Of a stretch of 64,000 nucleotides of DNA, positions 20,589-29,833 are shown one piece after another. Position numbers and translations under genes: made by a program. The stretch is from positions 1,240,001 through 1,304,000 of the forward strand of contig NZ_AP023179.1 of NCBI RefSeq assembly GCF_013426915.1, read 5' to 3'. Under the pieces are notes generated by a model. That model was not told the DNA's origin, made no database searches, and was given only the letters and a program-made list of their open reading frames with translations. This DNA comes from Paraburkholderia sp. PGU19 (GTDB lineage Bacteria > Pseudomonadota > Gammaproteobacteria > Burkholderiales > Burkholderiaceae). Numbering within the stretch: the first letter of the stretch is position 1; every line of letters starts with the position of its first letter.

Positions 20589-23021
20589 ATGCAATTCCCG
20601 GAATCCTGGCTCAGAACCTTTGTCGATCCGCAACTGACGACGGACGAGCTGTCGCACGCCCTGACGATGGCCGGTCTCGAAGTGGAAGACCTGCGTCCCG
20701 CAGCGCCGCCGACGTCGAAGATCGTGGTGGGCCGCGTGCTCGAAGTCGTCAAGCACCCGGACGCGGACAAACTCAACGTGTGTCAGGTCGACGCCGGCAC
20801 GGGCGCGACGCTGAACATCGTGTGCGGTGCGCCGAACGTGTCGCCCGGCATCAAGGTTCCCGTCGCATTGGTGGGCGCGCAACTGCCGCCCGCCGAAGAG
20901 GGCGGCGCGCCGTTCGAGATCAAGCTGTCGAAGCTGCGTGGCGTGCAAAGCGAAGGCATGCTGTGCTCGGCGCGTGAACTGAAGCTGTCGGAAGATCATA
21001 GCGGCCTGCTGATCCTGCCGGAAGATACGCCTATCGGCCAGGATATCCGCGAAACGCTGAACCTCGACGACACCGTGTTCGAAATCAAGCTGACGCCGAA
21101 CAAGGCCGATTGCCTGTCGGTGTTCGGCGTCGCGCGCGAGACGGCCGCGATCACGGGCGCCCCGCTGCGTCCGCTCGCGATCAAGCCCGTCGAGGTCAAG
21201 CTCAACGAAACGCTGCCCGTGAAGATTTCGGCGCCGGACCTGTGCGGCCGTTTCTCGGGCCGCGTGATCCGTGGCGTCAACGCACGCGCGAAGTCGCCGG
21301 CGTGGATGGTCGAGCGGCTCGAACGTTCCGGTCAACGAAGCATTTCGGCGCTGGTCGACATTTCGAACTATGTGATGCTCGAGCTCGGCCGTCCGTCGCA
21401 CGTGTTCGATCTGGACAAGATTCACGGCAGCATGGACGTGCGCTGGGGCAAGCCCGGCGAGTCGCTGAAGCTGCTGAACGGCAACACCGTCGAAGTGGAT
21501 GAAACGGTCGGCGTGATCGCCGACGATCACCACATCGAAAGCCTCGCGGGCATCATGGGCGGCGACAGCACGGCCGTCACGCTCGATACGCCCCACATCT
21601 ATCTGGAAGCCGCGTTCTGGTGGCCCGATAGCATTCGTGGCCGTTCCCGCCGTTATAACTTCTCGACGGACGCGGGTCACCGCTTCGAACGGGGCGTCGA
21701 CTATTCGACGACTGTCGACCACATCGAACGGATCACGCAGCTGATTCTCGACATCTGCGGCGGCGAGGCCGGTCCCGTCGACGATCAGATCGTCAACGTG
21801 CCGAAGCGCGAGCCCGTCAAGATGCGCGTCGCGCGTGCGAACCGCATCATCGGTGTGACGATCAGCGCTGACGAAATCGCGCAGATCTTCACGCGCCTGG
21901 GCTTGCCGTTCGAGCGCGATGGCGACGACTTCCTCGTGACGCCGCCGCCGTATCGCTTCGATATCGAAATCGAAGAAGACCTGATCGAAGAAGTCGCTCG
22001 CATTTACGGCTTCGAGAAGATTCCGGCGAACCCGCCCGTCGCGCGCAGCGAGATGCGCCGCACGAACGAGACGCGGCGCTCCATTCACACGCTGCGTCAC
22101 GCGCTCGCCGCGCGCGATTACGCGGAAACGGTGAACTTCAGTTTCGTCGATGCGGAATGGGAGCAGGATTTCGCGGGCAATGAGAAGCCGGTGCGCCTGT
22201 TGAATCCGATCGCGAGCCAGCTGTCGGTGATGCGCACGACGCTGTTCGGCAGCCTGATCAACGTGCTGCGCCATAACCTGAACCGTCGCGCGGACCGCAT
22301 TCGCGTTTTCGAAGCGGGTCGCGTGTTCCTGCAGGACGCATCGATCAAGGCGGGTGAACTGGCTGTCGAAGGTTTCGCGCAACCGAAGATGTTCGGCGCG
22401 CTCGCCTATGGTCCCGTCGTCGAAGAGCAGTGGGGCGCGCAAACGCGTGCCGTCGACTTCTTCGACGTAAAGGGTGATCTCGAAGCGTTGCTGGCGCCTG
22501 CCGTCGCGCGCTTCGTGAAGGCGGAACATCCGGCGCTGCATCCGGGACGTAGCGCGCGCATCGAACTCGATGACCGCGCAATTGGCTGGATCGGCGAGCT
22601 GCATCCGCGCTGGATGCAGAAGTACGACCTGCCGCACGCGCCGATCCTGTTCGAAGTCGAAGCAGAGGCGCTGATTGAGCGCGCGCTGCCGACCCCGACG
22701 GAAGTGTCGAAATTCCCGCCCGTGCGGCGCGATATCGCGATCGTCGTCGATCAGAAAATCGAAGTTCAGGCGCTCTTTGACGAGATGCAAAAGGCGCTTT
22801 CGGACGAGGCTTGCAAGACCATTCAAAGGGTTGCGCTTTTCGATGAATTTCGTGCAAAATCAAATACTTCCGGCGGGCTGGCAGCGCACGAGAAAAGCCT
22901 TGCGTTCCGTGTAACCTTGCAAGATACTGGTGGCACCCTTCAGGATGAAACGGTCGATCTGGCCATTCAGACTCTGGTGGATCGTCTTGCTCGAGTATAT
23001 GGCGCCCGGTTGCGCGGATAA
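20589..23021 (+). CDS. pheT: Phenylalanine-tRNA ligase beta subunit
   Basis: The 810-residue protein has an N-terminal tRNA-binding OB domain ([20 protein letters not shown]), the B3/B4 editing domain, the B5 domain, a catalytic-like domain and the C-terminal anticodon-binding fold ([15 protein letters not shown]). The start at 20589 ([12 protein letters not shown]) is the family start; upstream in-frame residues are unlike it. It is cotranscribed with pheS. Confidence 0.96.
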   Translation: MQFPESWLRTFVDPQLTTDELSHALTMAGLEVEDLRPAAPPTSKIVVGRVLEVVKHPDADKLNVCQVDAGTGATLNIVCGAPNVSPGIKVPVALVGAQLPPAEEGGAPFEIKLSKLRGVQSEGMLCSARELKLSEDHSGLLILPEDTPIGQDIRETLNLDDTVFEIKLTPNKADCLSVFGVARETAAITGAPLRPLAIKPVEVKLNETLPVKISAPDLCGRFSGRVIRGVNARAKSPAWMVERLERSGQRSISALVDISNYVMLELGRPSHVFDLDKIHGSMDVRWGKPGESLKLLNGNTVEVDETVGVIADDHHIESLAGIMGGDSTAVTLDTPHIYLEAAFWWPDSIRGRSRRYNFSTDAGHRFERGVDYSTTVDHIERITQLILDICGGEAGPVDDQIVNVPKREPVKMRVARANRIIGVTISADEIAQIFTRLGLPFERDGDDFLVTPPPYRFDIEIEEDLIEEVARIYGFEKIPANPPVARSEMRRTNETRRSIHTLRHALAARDYAETVNFSFVDAEWEQDFAGNEKPVRLLNPIASQLSVMRTTLFGSLINVLRHNLNRRADRIRVFEAGRVFLQDASIKAGELAVEGFAQPKMFGALAYGPVVEEQWGAQTRAVDFFDVKGDLEALLAPAVARFVKAEHPALHPGRSARIELDDRAIGWIGELHPRWMQKYDLPHAPILFEVEAEALIERALPTPTEVSKFPPVRRDIAIVVDQKIEVQALFDEMQKALSDEACKTIQRVALFDEFRAKSNTSGGLAAHEKSLAFRVTLQDTGGTLQDETVDLAIQTLVDRLARVYGARLRG

Positions 23022-23075
23022 CCGAAAACGGCTGTTCCGCAAGTTCCGTTCTGGTTGACGCGCCATTTGACAGAT

Positions 23076-23486
23076 ATGAATGAAATGAACTCGAGTGATT
23101 TCGAAGCCCTTCTTACGGCGCAGCGTAGCGCCATGATTCGCGATATCCCTACCTCAACCGCCAGCGCGTCGGGCGAAGCGCCGACGCTCACCAAGGCTGA
23201 GCTTGCCGAGCTGCTGTTCGACAACGTCGGGCTCAACAAGCGGGAAGCGAAGGACATGGTCGAAGCGTTCTTCGAAGTAATTCGCGACGCGTTGGAGAGT
23301 GGCGACAGCGTCAAGCTGTCCGGCTTCGGCAACTTCCAGTTGCGCGACAAGCCACAGCGTCCGGGCAGAAATCCGAAAACGGGCGAGGCGATTCCTATCG
23401 CCGCGCGCCGCGTCGTGACGTTCCACGCAAGTCAAAAGCTGAAGGCGCTGGTCGAGAACGGCGCTGAAGAGAGCTTCGCGCGCTGA
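23076..23486 (+). CDS. ihfA: Integration host factor subunit alpha (N-terminally extended)
   Basis: The HU/IHF domain begins at [23 protein letters not shown] and includes the DNA-intercalating arm [15 protein letters not shown] Ser/Thr/Ala-rich N-terminal extension of about 40 residues precedes it, as in other Burkholderia-type IHF-alpha. The pheT-ihfA-merR order is conserved in proteobacteria. IHF would also be the host bending factor for the lambda-type integrase found downstream (inference). ATG 23055 is an alternative start. Confidence 0.93.
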   Translation: MNEMNSSDFEALLTAQRSAMIRDIPTSTASASGEAPTLTKAELAELLFDNVGLNKREAKDMVEAFFEVIRDALESGDSVKLSGFGNFQLRDKPQRPGRNPKTGEAIPIAARRVVTFHASQKLKALVENGAEESFAR

Positions 23487-23540
23487 TCGATTCGCGCGCC
23501 CGCGCAACCACTACGACGGTTATCCGACCGCTAACTGACG

Positions 23541-23945
23541 ATGACAGCGACGATCGAAAAAGTCGTCTTGCCTCCGATTCCCGCGAAGCGCTACTTCACG
23601 ATCGGTGAAGTCAGTGAACTATGCGGTGTGAAGCCGCATGTGCTGCGGTATTGGGAGCAGGAGTTCACGCAGTTGCGTCCGGTGAAGCGCAGGGGCAATC
23701 GCCGGTACTACCAGCATCACGAAGTGCTGCTGATCCGGCGGATCCGCGAACTGCTATACGAGCAGGGCTTCACGATCAACGGCGCCCGCAACCGGCTCGA
23801 TTCGCATGGCGCCGGTCAAGCGGCGGAAGGCGAGGGCGAAGTGGTCGAAGGTACGGTCATGCAACCGGCCGCTACCACGGCCACCGTCGATGTCGATCAG
23901 TTGCGCAAGGAGTTGCTGCAAGTGATCGACCTGCTCGGGCATTGA
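23541..23945 (+). CDS. MerR-family transcriptional regulator
   Basis: The 134-residue protein has an N-terminal winged HTH (YFTIGEVSELCGVKPHVLRY, then WEQEFTQLRPVKRRGNRRYY) and a short helical C-terminus. It lacks metal-binding cysteines. The target is unknown; the gene is routinely found directly downstream of ihfA. Confidence 0.9.
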   Translation: MTATIEKVVLPPIPAKRYFTIGEVSELCGVKPHVLRYWEQEFTQLRPVKRRGNRRYYQHHEVLLIRRIRELLYEQGFTINGARNRLDSHGAGQAAEGEGEVVEGTVMQPAATTATVDVDQLRKELLQVIDLLGH

Positions 23946-24017
23946 ACGATTTAGTTGTATCGAGATTGATTGTTGCAGTTCTATTCGCCGGAAGGCTCTG
24001 TTATACTTTCGTTCTTT

Positions 24018-24094
<77 letters not shown>

Positions 24095-24103
24095 GAAAGA
24101 CAA

Positions 24104-24142
24104 AAAGGACTTACGGTGTCATGCCGTAAGTCCTTTTTTTCT
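24104..24142 (+). terminator. Intrinsic terminator after tRNA-Pro
   Basis: A 13-bp perfect stem (AAAGGACTTACGG / CCGTAAGTCCTTT, loop TGTCATG) is followed by a T-rich run. Confidence 0.9.
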
Positions 24143-24259
24143 TTTGCGCGGCCGTTTTGCACGTGTCCAGGGTCGACATTGAACTGCATCGTCATCCTGA
24201 CTAATCAATGTTCAGCGATGTTCAGCGGGTTCAACAAGACCGCCGAACGCAGCACCACC

Positions 24260-24544
24260 TCACTTCTGCGCCAGAAACGCACCCAACGCTGCCCCGAGTT
24301 CCTCGTCGGTGACGGCCGGCGAGATCCTGAACGTAAAAATATCGCCCCATTGCAGCATCCACGCGGCCATTGGTGCGGTGCTGTCGGACTCGATGATCGC
24401 GCAGCCGCTCAATTCGCCGATCGAATGCCAGCGTCCAAGCATCGTGATGCCATCGGGCGGCAGGGCGCCACCTGATTTCATGAAGCGCTCGACGGCCGAT
24501 TGCTGTGCTGTCGGCAGCCCGTTCCACTGAACAATGAACTTCAT
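24260..24544 (-). CDS. DUF3303-type small protein
   Basis: The 94-residue protein starts MKFIVQWNGLPTAQQSAVER and contains GRWHSIGELSGCAIIESD and WMLQWGDIFTFRISPAVTDEE, the layout of DUF3303 (a ferredoxin-like, probably dimeric alpha+beta protein of unknown role). GGAGGTGCGCA precedes the ATG at 24544. It lies between tRNA-Pro and the prophage, so it is probably host DNA. Confidence 0.7.
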   Translation of the reverse strand: MKFIVQWNGLPTAQQSAVERFMKSGGALPPDGITMLGRWHSIGELSGCAIIESDSTAPMAAWMLQWGDIFTFRISPAVTDEELGAALGAFLAQK

Positions 24545-25011
24545 TGCGCACCTCCACTTGAGTCGGGGCGATGCCGGCCAGTGGCGAGCCGTCATCGTGA
24601 CGGGCGCTGCGGATCGCGGCGCTCGGGAGCCTGCACCGCATGCAGATTCATCCTACAGAATCCACACTCCGATGCCTCCACCTCGGCGTTCCAAAGAATG
24701 ATAGGCACCCCGCATCGAACTTCCAGCCGCGAGTACGGAGTATTTGGGCTGTTCTGTGCGCCTTGCCGCATCCCATCCAGCAAGCGCGTCGCGCTTTAAG
24801 TTTCTGTTAAGCCTGCGCTCATACATTGTCCAAGCGTTCGGACGATGCATGAGGTGCTGCGAGGAGTCGTCCGACGCTTTGTGGTCCGCCGGGGGGGGCG
24901 AACCAGACGAAGACCATCGTCGATGCGCATTCGACCGTCGCAAGGTGACAGATGGCGTGTGGTAAGCGGCTGCGCGGCCTTCGCCCGAAGGCTGTGGGGG
25001 ACGGCCATTCG

Positions 25012-25036
25012 AACCCGGTGCTCCACCGGGTTTTTC
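25012..25036 (+). terminator. Terminator-like hairpin
   Basis: The stem AACCCGG/CCGGGTT with a 7-nt loop is followed by TTTCTTTT. No identifiable gene ends immediately upstream, so its client is unknown. Confidence 0.5.
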
Positions 25037-25192
25037 TTTTGCGTTGCGCGTTGGCACATGACGCGAGCGGCGCGAGCCTGCGCCACGATTGACTCGATTC
25101 CACGCTGAACCGCACGAAGTTCGCGGCGTCACACACTGGTCATCTGGCTTATGCCGATCGCAGCGTTATCGTCGTGCAATCGGCGTGCAAAA

Positions 25193-25208
25193 CTGTATAA
25201 ACATACAG
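25193..25208. promoter_or_regulatory. LexA (SOS) box
   Basis: The 16-bp CTGTATAAACATACAG fits the CTGT-N8-ACAG LexA operator perfectly, embedded in an AT-rich, promoter-like context (TAGTATTC to its right). No recognisable SOS gene starts within reach on either strand. Confidence 0.7.
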
Positions 25209-25388
25209 TATAGTATTCACCTATCCGGCGCGGTGGCCTCCAGCTACCTCGGCTACCCGCGCCGCACGAACCTCGCCGCACGAGCACGCGTGGCCGCAAA
25301 CGGCCGGCCACATGCCCCGGCCAACTCATTCAGACGGACAGGCAAATTGTCATCTAACGGAACGATCCGAATTCGGTTATTCCGCTAG

Positions 25389-25457
25389 CCGGAGAGCCTT
25401 ATCTGGCGCGGCTCCCCGGATTCTGTCCAAAATTAATCCAATAACAATCCAAAATTT
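25389..25457. other. Candidate attL / integrase-arm region
   Basis: An imperfect 10-bp inverted repeat (CCGGAGAGCC / GGCTCCCCGG, one mismatch) is followed by an AT-rich segment with two TCCAAAAT copies abutting the 3' end of int. Lambda-type int genes usually end next to the attachment site, so attL is expected here. The core cannot be fixed without attR. Confidence 0.35.
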
Positions 25458-26585
25458 TTACGCGGACTGCACCTTAACTTCGTTCCATTCGCGGCCTCGG
25501 CTGTCGCGATAAAGCGCGGTCATCTGGGCTGTTTTGTGGCCGAGCAGTGCCTGCGCGAATTCGGCGCCGAACTCGTCGCCATAGAGGCGCGCGGCGAGTG
25601 AGCGGATCTCGTGAAACGTCGGCGGCGTCTTGCCTTCCGGAACCACAACCTTTGCTGCGTCGCGGTATGTCGCGAACATGGTCGAGAAGCTGCCAAGCTT
25701 CGGGCTGTGGCCAGGCTTCGCCGTGCCCTTGTGCCGCACGTGGTGGATCATGTGCTTCGACACGATGTCGTCGCGGCACTCGCGGATCACGTCCTCGATC
25801 GTCAGACCGCCGAGCGCCTTCAGACCGATCGTCACCGGGATCTTCAGCTTCGTGCGGCCTTGGCTCTTGCGCTGCTCGACCCAGAGAAACCCGTCCTTCA
25901 CGTCGCTGAACTCCATACCCTTGACGTCTTCGCGGCGCTGGCCGGTGATCAGCGCGAGCATGAATGCTCGGGCCGCCCACACGTTCTCGGGTTGCTCGCG
26001 CGCGAGCTTGACGATGGTCAGGAATTCGTCGAGCGTCAGCCGATCGCGTGCCACTTCGCTCTTCGGATTGCGCAGCGCGATGACAGGGTTCTCGCCGGGC
26101 TTCAGCAGCCCTTCGGCGATCGCTTCATTGAACATGTCGATCAAGCGACTGCGCAGGCGCGACGTGTGCGATGCGCTCACGGCCGCCGTGTTGTCCTTCA
26201 GCCATTCGCCGATCTCTTTCGGCTCGACCTGCCTAACCGACCGGCTCGCGAACGGCGCGGCCTTGATGATCTTCAGGTGGCCACGCAGAATCTGTTCGCT
26301 CTTCGGGCTGTTCTGGCGTTCAGCGTAGACATCGGCATAGCGATCGCACCATGCGGCGAACGTCATGTCGCCGCCGAACACGCGCTGAAGCAATCCAGTG
26401 TCGCCCTTGCGTCGCAGCAGCTCGGCATTGACGACGCGCGCCTGCGCCGCTGCGACCTTGAAGTCATAGCCGAGCCCGAACGTCTCGCCGTTCGACGGGT
26501 TGCGGAACCAGTAATAGTCGTTCCCGTTCTTGTAGAGGTTGTCCGGCCAGTTGCGCCGGGCAGCCTGGCGGCGCCTAGCGGCCAT
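25458..26585 (-). CDS. int: Tyrosine-recombinase integrase (lambda type)
   Basis: The 375-residue protein has an N-terminal arm-binding region (residues 1-70), a core-binding SAM-like domain (about 75-170) and a catalytic domain with R217 (ITGQRRED), H325-x-x-R328 (HEIR), H350 (LLGHK) and nucleophile Y359 (ALYRD). It catalyses site-specific phage integration and excision. Its 5' end overlaps xis by 11 bp. The complete catalytic set suggests it is active. Confidence 0.93.
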   Translation of the reverse strand: MAARRRQAARRNWPDNLYKNGNDYYWFRNPSNGETFGLGYDFKVAAAQARVVNAELLRRKGDTGLLQRVFGGDMTFAAWCDRYADVYAERQNSPKSEQILRGHLKIIKAAPFASRSVRQVEPKEIGEWLKDNTAAVSASHTSRLRSRLIDMFNEAIAEGLLKPGENPVIALRNPKSEVARDRLTLDEFLTIVKLAREQPENVWAARAFMLALITGQRREDVKGMEFSDVKDGFLWVEQRKSQGRTKLKIPVTIGLKALGGLTIEDVIRECRDDIVSKHMIHHVRHKGTAKPGHSPKLGSFSTMFATYRDAAKVVVPEGKTPPTFHEIRSLAARLYGDEFGAEFAQALLGHKTAQMTALYRDSRGREWNEVKVQSA

Positions 26586-26784
26586 TTGTCATCCTTTCGA
26601 TGCGTTCGGCGACCGGATCGACGTATTCGGCGTTCGGCTTGCAGAAATACTCGCGACCGACCTTGCGCGGCACCGGCCGGATACGACCGTTGCGAATCCA
26701 GTTCATCAGCGTGTTGCGATGCGGCTTGTGCTCGCCGAAGATCGCTTCGGCCCAGACAGACAGTGGAATCAGTTGCGCTGCCAT
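26575..26784 (-). CDS. xis: Excisionase-like protein
   Basis: The 69-residue protein starts MAAQLIPLSVWAEAIFGEHK and continues HRNTLMNWIRNGRIRPVP and KVGREYFC, a winged-helix excisionase/AlpA-like fold. Its 3' end overlaps the int start, the classic xis-int arrangement. ATG 26784 is preferred; a TTG 12 bp upstream is possible. By family it directs Int toward excision. Confidence 0.85.
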   Translation of the reverse strand: MAAQLIPLSVWAEAIFGEHKPHRNTLMNWIRNGRIRPVPRKVGREYFCKPNAEYVDPVAERIERMTNGR

Positions 26785-26836
26785 TCGACACCCCAATGTT
26801 TGCTTGTTGTTTCGATTACTCGTTGTGCTGCTTCAG

Positions 26837-27172
26837 TCATGCTGCTTGTGCTCGGCGTTGCGCCCTTAAGTTAGCCACCCATTCAACCGCGTCAGCTGGG
26901 TCGCCAAGTTCGCCAGTGACGCGTCTGCGCGTGTTCATCGCGCCAGCCTGCCGCCAAGTGATTTCGATCGCGCCGGCGGCGATTGCAAGTGCTTTTTTGC
27001 TCAGCGCAATGTCATAGTGGCTGCCGCTTGTTTTCTCGGGACTCTGCCACCAGCGTTTTGCGACGCCGATGGTTGCGGCCATAGCGTGAAGCTCGTCGTC
27101 TGTGTCGGCTAGCATGTGACACATCTTCATGCGGCCGTACGCGGCGTTCATGTCGTCGACGTAGACGGTCAT
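26837..27172 (-). CDS. DUF4031-domain phage protein
   Basis: The 111-residue protein begins MTVYVDDMNAAYGRMKMCHM and has the block HYDIALSKKALAIAAGAIEI, typical of DUF4031. Function is unknown; the family is frequent in phage early regions. Confidence 0.82.
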   Translation of the reverse strand: MTVYVDDMNAAYGRMKMCHMLADTDDELHAMAATIGVAKRWWQSPEKTSGSHYDIALSKKALAIAAGAIEITWRQAGAMNTRRRVTGELGDPADAVEWVANLRAQRRAQAA

Positions 27173-27210
27173 GCTAGGATTCCTCCACTACTATTAGATC
27201 GGGAGGCAAC

Positions 27211-27465
27211 ATGAACGACTCGTTTGAAATTTCTGCGCCGCAAGAGCCGACGGAAGGCGATTACTTGTCGTTCACTATTCTTGATGGTGATCGCCAACGG
27301 CCGGGACGAATCACTGGCACTGCGCTGGCGCTGCTCAGCAATGTCGATGAAAGACGGGAGGTCTTTCTCGCTAACTTCGAGCGCATCCGCCAGGCTGCAT
27401 ATCTGATGTGCCAGGAAAATCCGAATCTCGATGTGATTATTCTGGACAGCGAGAGCTTCCAATAG
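27211..27465 (+). CDS. Small hypothetical protein, antisense to early operon
   Basis: The 84-residue acidic protein begins MNDSFEISAPQEPTEGDYLS. It has a strong Shine-Dalgarno (GGGAGGCAAC) before the ATG and sits between two minus-strand genes. Family not recognised; it reads like a compact alpha/beta regulator or counter-defence protein, but no motif supports a role. Confidence 0.65.
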   Translation: MNDSFEISAPQEPTEGDYLSFTILDGDRQRPGRITGTALALLSNVDERREVFLANFERIRQAAYLMCQENPNLDVIILDSESFQ

Positions 27466-27470
27466 TCGAG

Positions 27471-28613
27471 TCATCGCGCCTCCGGGAATTCATCGTGCGT
27501 TCGGCCGTCGAGCAGGCGGCCTGCTGCTTTCTTGCCGACGGGAAACAACGGTCGGCCATAGCCGCCGTTCTCTCGAAAGTCGCCATGACCGAGCGTCCCG
27601 TCGGGCCACGCCGAGAGGTGCTTCATAATCACGGAGCCAGCAAGTTGTCGTTGCTGTTCCGGCGTCTGCTCAGCCCACTCGCCCCATTGCTTGAACAGAA
27701 ATTTCACGCCGGCGGCATCACACTGGTCGCGCAGCGAACGAGCCCACCACGGATTCATCGGACGCGCGCCGTTGCCGCTTTCGCCGCCGACGACAACCCA
27801 ATCAAGTTTTCCCGGCATGTCCGAATGATTCGTGAATCCGCCCTTTGGCGCGCCGAGTGCCGCCGAGCGTGCGCCTAGCAGATAGGGGGCTTCGTTCCAG
27901 TAACCGCCGCGCAGCACGTCGACACGATGGTCTCCGAGATCCGGCCAGAGAACGCGCTCGAGGTCGACTGGCCCGAGCAACGGTTCGGCACTGATCCAGC
28001 GCACGGCGGCTGGGCATTGCAGCAGCAGCGGAATGCGCTCGTCGGCGGTGGCCTGATTCTCGACGCTCACGCCCAGCCAGACGTTCTCGTACGGGAAGCC
28101 AGGGCCGCAGTTGTCATAGCCGCCGCGGCGCGTGTTGTGGTGATGCGGAACCCACGGAATGTCCTTCGGCAGGCGGCTACTGATAGCGTCGTCGTCAAAG
28201 CAGCCTGCGCCATCCTTGACCCACTGGAAGAACTCAAGCATGCGAGCTGGGCGCTTCGTCAGCACCTGATATGTATGACGCGTCGTGACGCTCATCACCG
28301 CGAACACACTCGCGATGAATTCGAACGGCACCGACTCGTGAAACAGATCCGACATGCTGTTGACGAACACGCGACGCGGCTTCGCCCAGCCGAATGGCTC
28401 GCGCAGTGCGGCGGGCACCAGCTTGATTTCGCCGGTCCACTTCGGGCCCTGCGTCGTCATGCGCACGAGTCCCTCATACGGTTGACCTTCACCGCGAAAG
28501 CGCATCGCGACCTTCTCGGCGTAGCAGTTGCGGCAGCCATCCGACACGCGCGAGCAGCCGCGCAGCGGGTTCCATGTTGCGTCGGTCCATTCGATAGATG
28601 TCATTGCGCTCAT
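27471..28613 (-). CDS. DUF5131 (phage Gp37/Gp68) family protein
   Basis: The 380-residue protein has the family N-terminus SIEWTDATWNPLRGCSRVSD followed by GCRNCYAEKVAMR, three cysteines spaced like a radical-SAM-related cluster site. VWLGVSVENQ and WVVVGGESG, a barrel-type pattern, follow. The family is widespread in phages; it is thought to be related to radical SAM enzymes, but the reaction is unknown. ATG 28601 (MTSIEW) is an alternative start. Confidence 0.85.
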   Translation of the reverse strand: MSAMTSIEWTDATWNPLRGCSRVSDGCRNCYAEKVAMRFRGEGQPYEGLVRMTTQGPKWTGEIKLVPAALREPFGWAKPRRVFVNSMSDLFHESVPFEFIASVFAVMSVTTRHTYQVLTKRPARMLEFFQWVKDGAGCFDDDAISSRLPKDIPWVPHHHNTRRGGYDNCGPGFPYENVWLGVSVENQATADERIPLLLQCPAAVRWISAEPLLGPVDLERVLWPDLGDHRVDVLRGGYWNEAPYLLGARSAALGAPKGGFTNHSDMPGKLDWVVVGGESGNGARPMNPWWARSLRDQCDAAGVKFLFKQWGEWAEQTPEQQRQLAGSVIMKHLSAWPDGTLGHGDFRENGGYGRPLFPVGKKAAGRLLDGRTHDEFPEAR

Positions 28614-28963
28614 GCCGTATCTCCTCTCTGTGCGCTAGCAGCAATATGGTTGCCGACGATGTCTTCGCCAGCGCCGATGAAAGACAGCAGATGCATGGCG
28701 GCTGTGCGCACGACCGGCGCAAAGTCTGCGATGTTCTCGCAGCCGCTAAGCGAGTTGTGACCGATCGTGAGGACGTCGACTGCATTGACGCTCACCGTCA
28801 CAGACCAGCCGTCGATTCGCGACGCGTCCGGCAACTCGGGCGGTGTCTGCGCGGCGCCGCGACCTGAGCAGTTCATCGTGCATTGCTGTCCAACCTTGCC
28901 GGTCACCGTCGCGCAGTCGTCGCAGCCAGGCATGCCGTCGCCGAAGAAATAGACCGGGTGCAT
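28610..28963 (-). CDS. Cys-containing small phage protein
   Basis: The 117-residue protein starts MHPVYFFGDGMPGCDDCATV and has CxxC plus two further cysteines (QQCTMNCSG), suggesting metal binding. The ATG at 28963 overlaps the upstream stop (TAATG), so it is translationally coupled to the preceding gene. Family not recognised. Confidence 0.6.
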   Translation of the reverse strand: MHPVYFFGDGMPGCDDCATVTGKVGQQCTMNCSGRGAAQTPPELPDASRIDGWSVTVSVNAVDVLTIGHNSLSGCENIADFAPVVRTAAMHLLSFIGAGEDIVGNHIAASAQRGDTA

Positions 28964-29421
28964 TACGAGCGCTCCTTCTCTGCAGATGCCGCGATAGCGG
29001 CGTCGATAGCCTCGCGGCAACTCGCAAAACTGCCATTGCCGCATTGCGCATCATTCAGATCGATGTCGCCGACGAACCCAGCCCACTGACGGCCCGTCAT
29101 CAGACGCGTGATGTTCGGGCTCAGAATCAGCTTCCACTGATAGGTCGTGCCGTAATGCCGATTCAACGCGGCGTTCATCTCGTCGAGCCAATCCAGACGC
29201 TCCGCATCCTTCGCCATTGCGCTGTCAGCGACAGGGACGGCGGATTCGCGGAGTTGTTCGGAGTAGGTCTGCGCCTCTCGACACGCATCTTCAAGATCCC
29301 GGATGCGCGACGCTTGTTTTTCCAGTTCGGCAACAGCTTCAACCATGGTTATCCAACCCGGATTTTTGTCGTGGGCGTAGAAGCGGAGCCGCTCCACCAG
29401 ACTCTTGATGTTGTCGGTCAT
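28963..29421 (-). CDS. Phage hypothetical protein with coiled-coil segment
   Basis: The 152-residue protein has a helical N-terminal half (VEAVAELEKQASRIRDLEDA), a middle block DAERLDWLDEMNA, and an Ala-rich C-terminus CREAIDAAIAASAEKERS. The layout (coiled coil, then RLDWL and a short C-terminal block) recurs in early proteins of many temperate phages; function unknown. AGGGGCCTT precedes the ATG. Confidence 0.7.
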   Translation of the reverse strand: MTDNIKSLVERLRFYAHDKNPGWITMVEAVAELEKQASRIRDLEDACREAQTYSEQLRESAVPVADSAMAKDAERLDWLDEMNAALNRHYGTTYQWKLILSPNITRLMTGRQWAGFVGDIDLNDAQCGNGSFASCREAIDAAIAASAEKERS

Positions 29422-29492
29422 ACAAGGCCCCTAAAGTTTTCGCGATTGGTGCCGATGTAACGGCGGTCATCAACATTACGAGCAACGCAACC

Positions 29493-29681
29493 ATGGATCG
29501 AGCAGAAGCCAAAGTCATCGTCGAAACGGCACATCAGGTCTTCGAAATACTCGCTGAAGAGCGAGGTATTGAAATCGAATCGCCCGAAGGCGATGTGCTG
29601 TATGACCAAATCGTCGTGCAAACGGTCAGGCGCAAGGCGCAGAACGCCAGTGACCTCGCGCTGATGCTGGAAGTCGCCTAA
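29493..29681 (+). CDS. Small hypothetical protein (62 aa), antisense
   Basis: Begins MDRAEAKVIVETAHQVFEIL; acidic and helical. It lies between minus-strand genes and lacks a good Shine-Dalgarno, so the call rests on protein-like composition. Not recognised. Confidence 0.4.
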   Translation: MDRAEAKVIVETAHQVFEILAEERGIEIESPEGDVLYDQIVVQTVRRKAQNASDLALMLEVA

Positions 29682-29683
29682 AT

Positions 29684-29770
29684 TCACCACGCCTTATCTC
29701 CCTTCTCTGCGCATGCCGCGATAACAGTTCGACATCGCGCATCGACGTGTAACGAGTTGTAACGATAGGT
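29684..29770 (-). pseudogene. Remnant of a paralogous early gene C-terminus
   Basis: The DNA just after 29684 resembles the 3' end of the gene at 28963-29421: both have CCTTCTCTGC..ATGCCGCGATA, and the encoded ends (CRTVIAACAEKGDKAW versus CREAIDAAIAASAEKERS) are alike. Only the tail remains; the open frame continuing upstream is probably fortuitous. Confidence 0.35.
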
Positions 29771-29833
29771 TCCGCACGGACTGATCCGGTTAGCCCTGTC
29801 AAATTCCTTCAAAAATATTTTGGGGGAACAGCT

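Larger units (their letters stand above)
24545..25457. other. Gene-poor region between DUF3303 gene and integrase
   Basis: About 900 bp without a convincing gene: open frames on both strands are Arg/Ser/Pro-rich shadows. It contains a G8 run near 24891, a terminator-like hairpin (25012-25036), a LexA box (25193-25208), an imperfect hairpin (25389-25419), and an AT-rich stretch with two TCCAAAAT copies just before int. It probably spans the host-phage boundary. Confidence 0.5.

Noticed and set aside
20172..22826. 884-codon minus-strand open frame opposite pheT
   Set aside because: No family motifs, shadow composition; pheT and pheS explain the conservation.
25001..25032. tRNA 3'-end look-alike (TTCGAACCCGG, GCTCCACC) as an attL remnant
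   Set aside because: The supposed T-stem does not pair and the sequence is better explained as a terminator hairpin followed by T-rich sequence.
24653..25132. Several open frames on both strands in the gap before int
   Set aside because: Arg/Ser/Pro-rich, no ribosome-binding sites and no recognisable domains.
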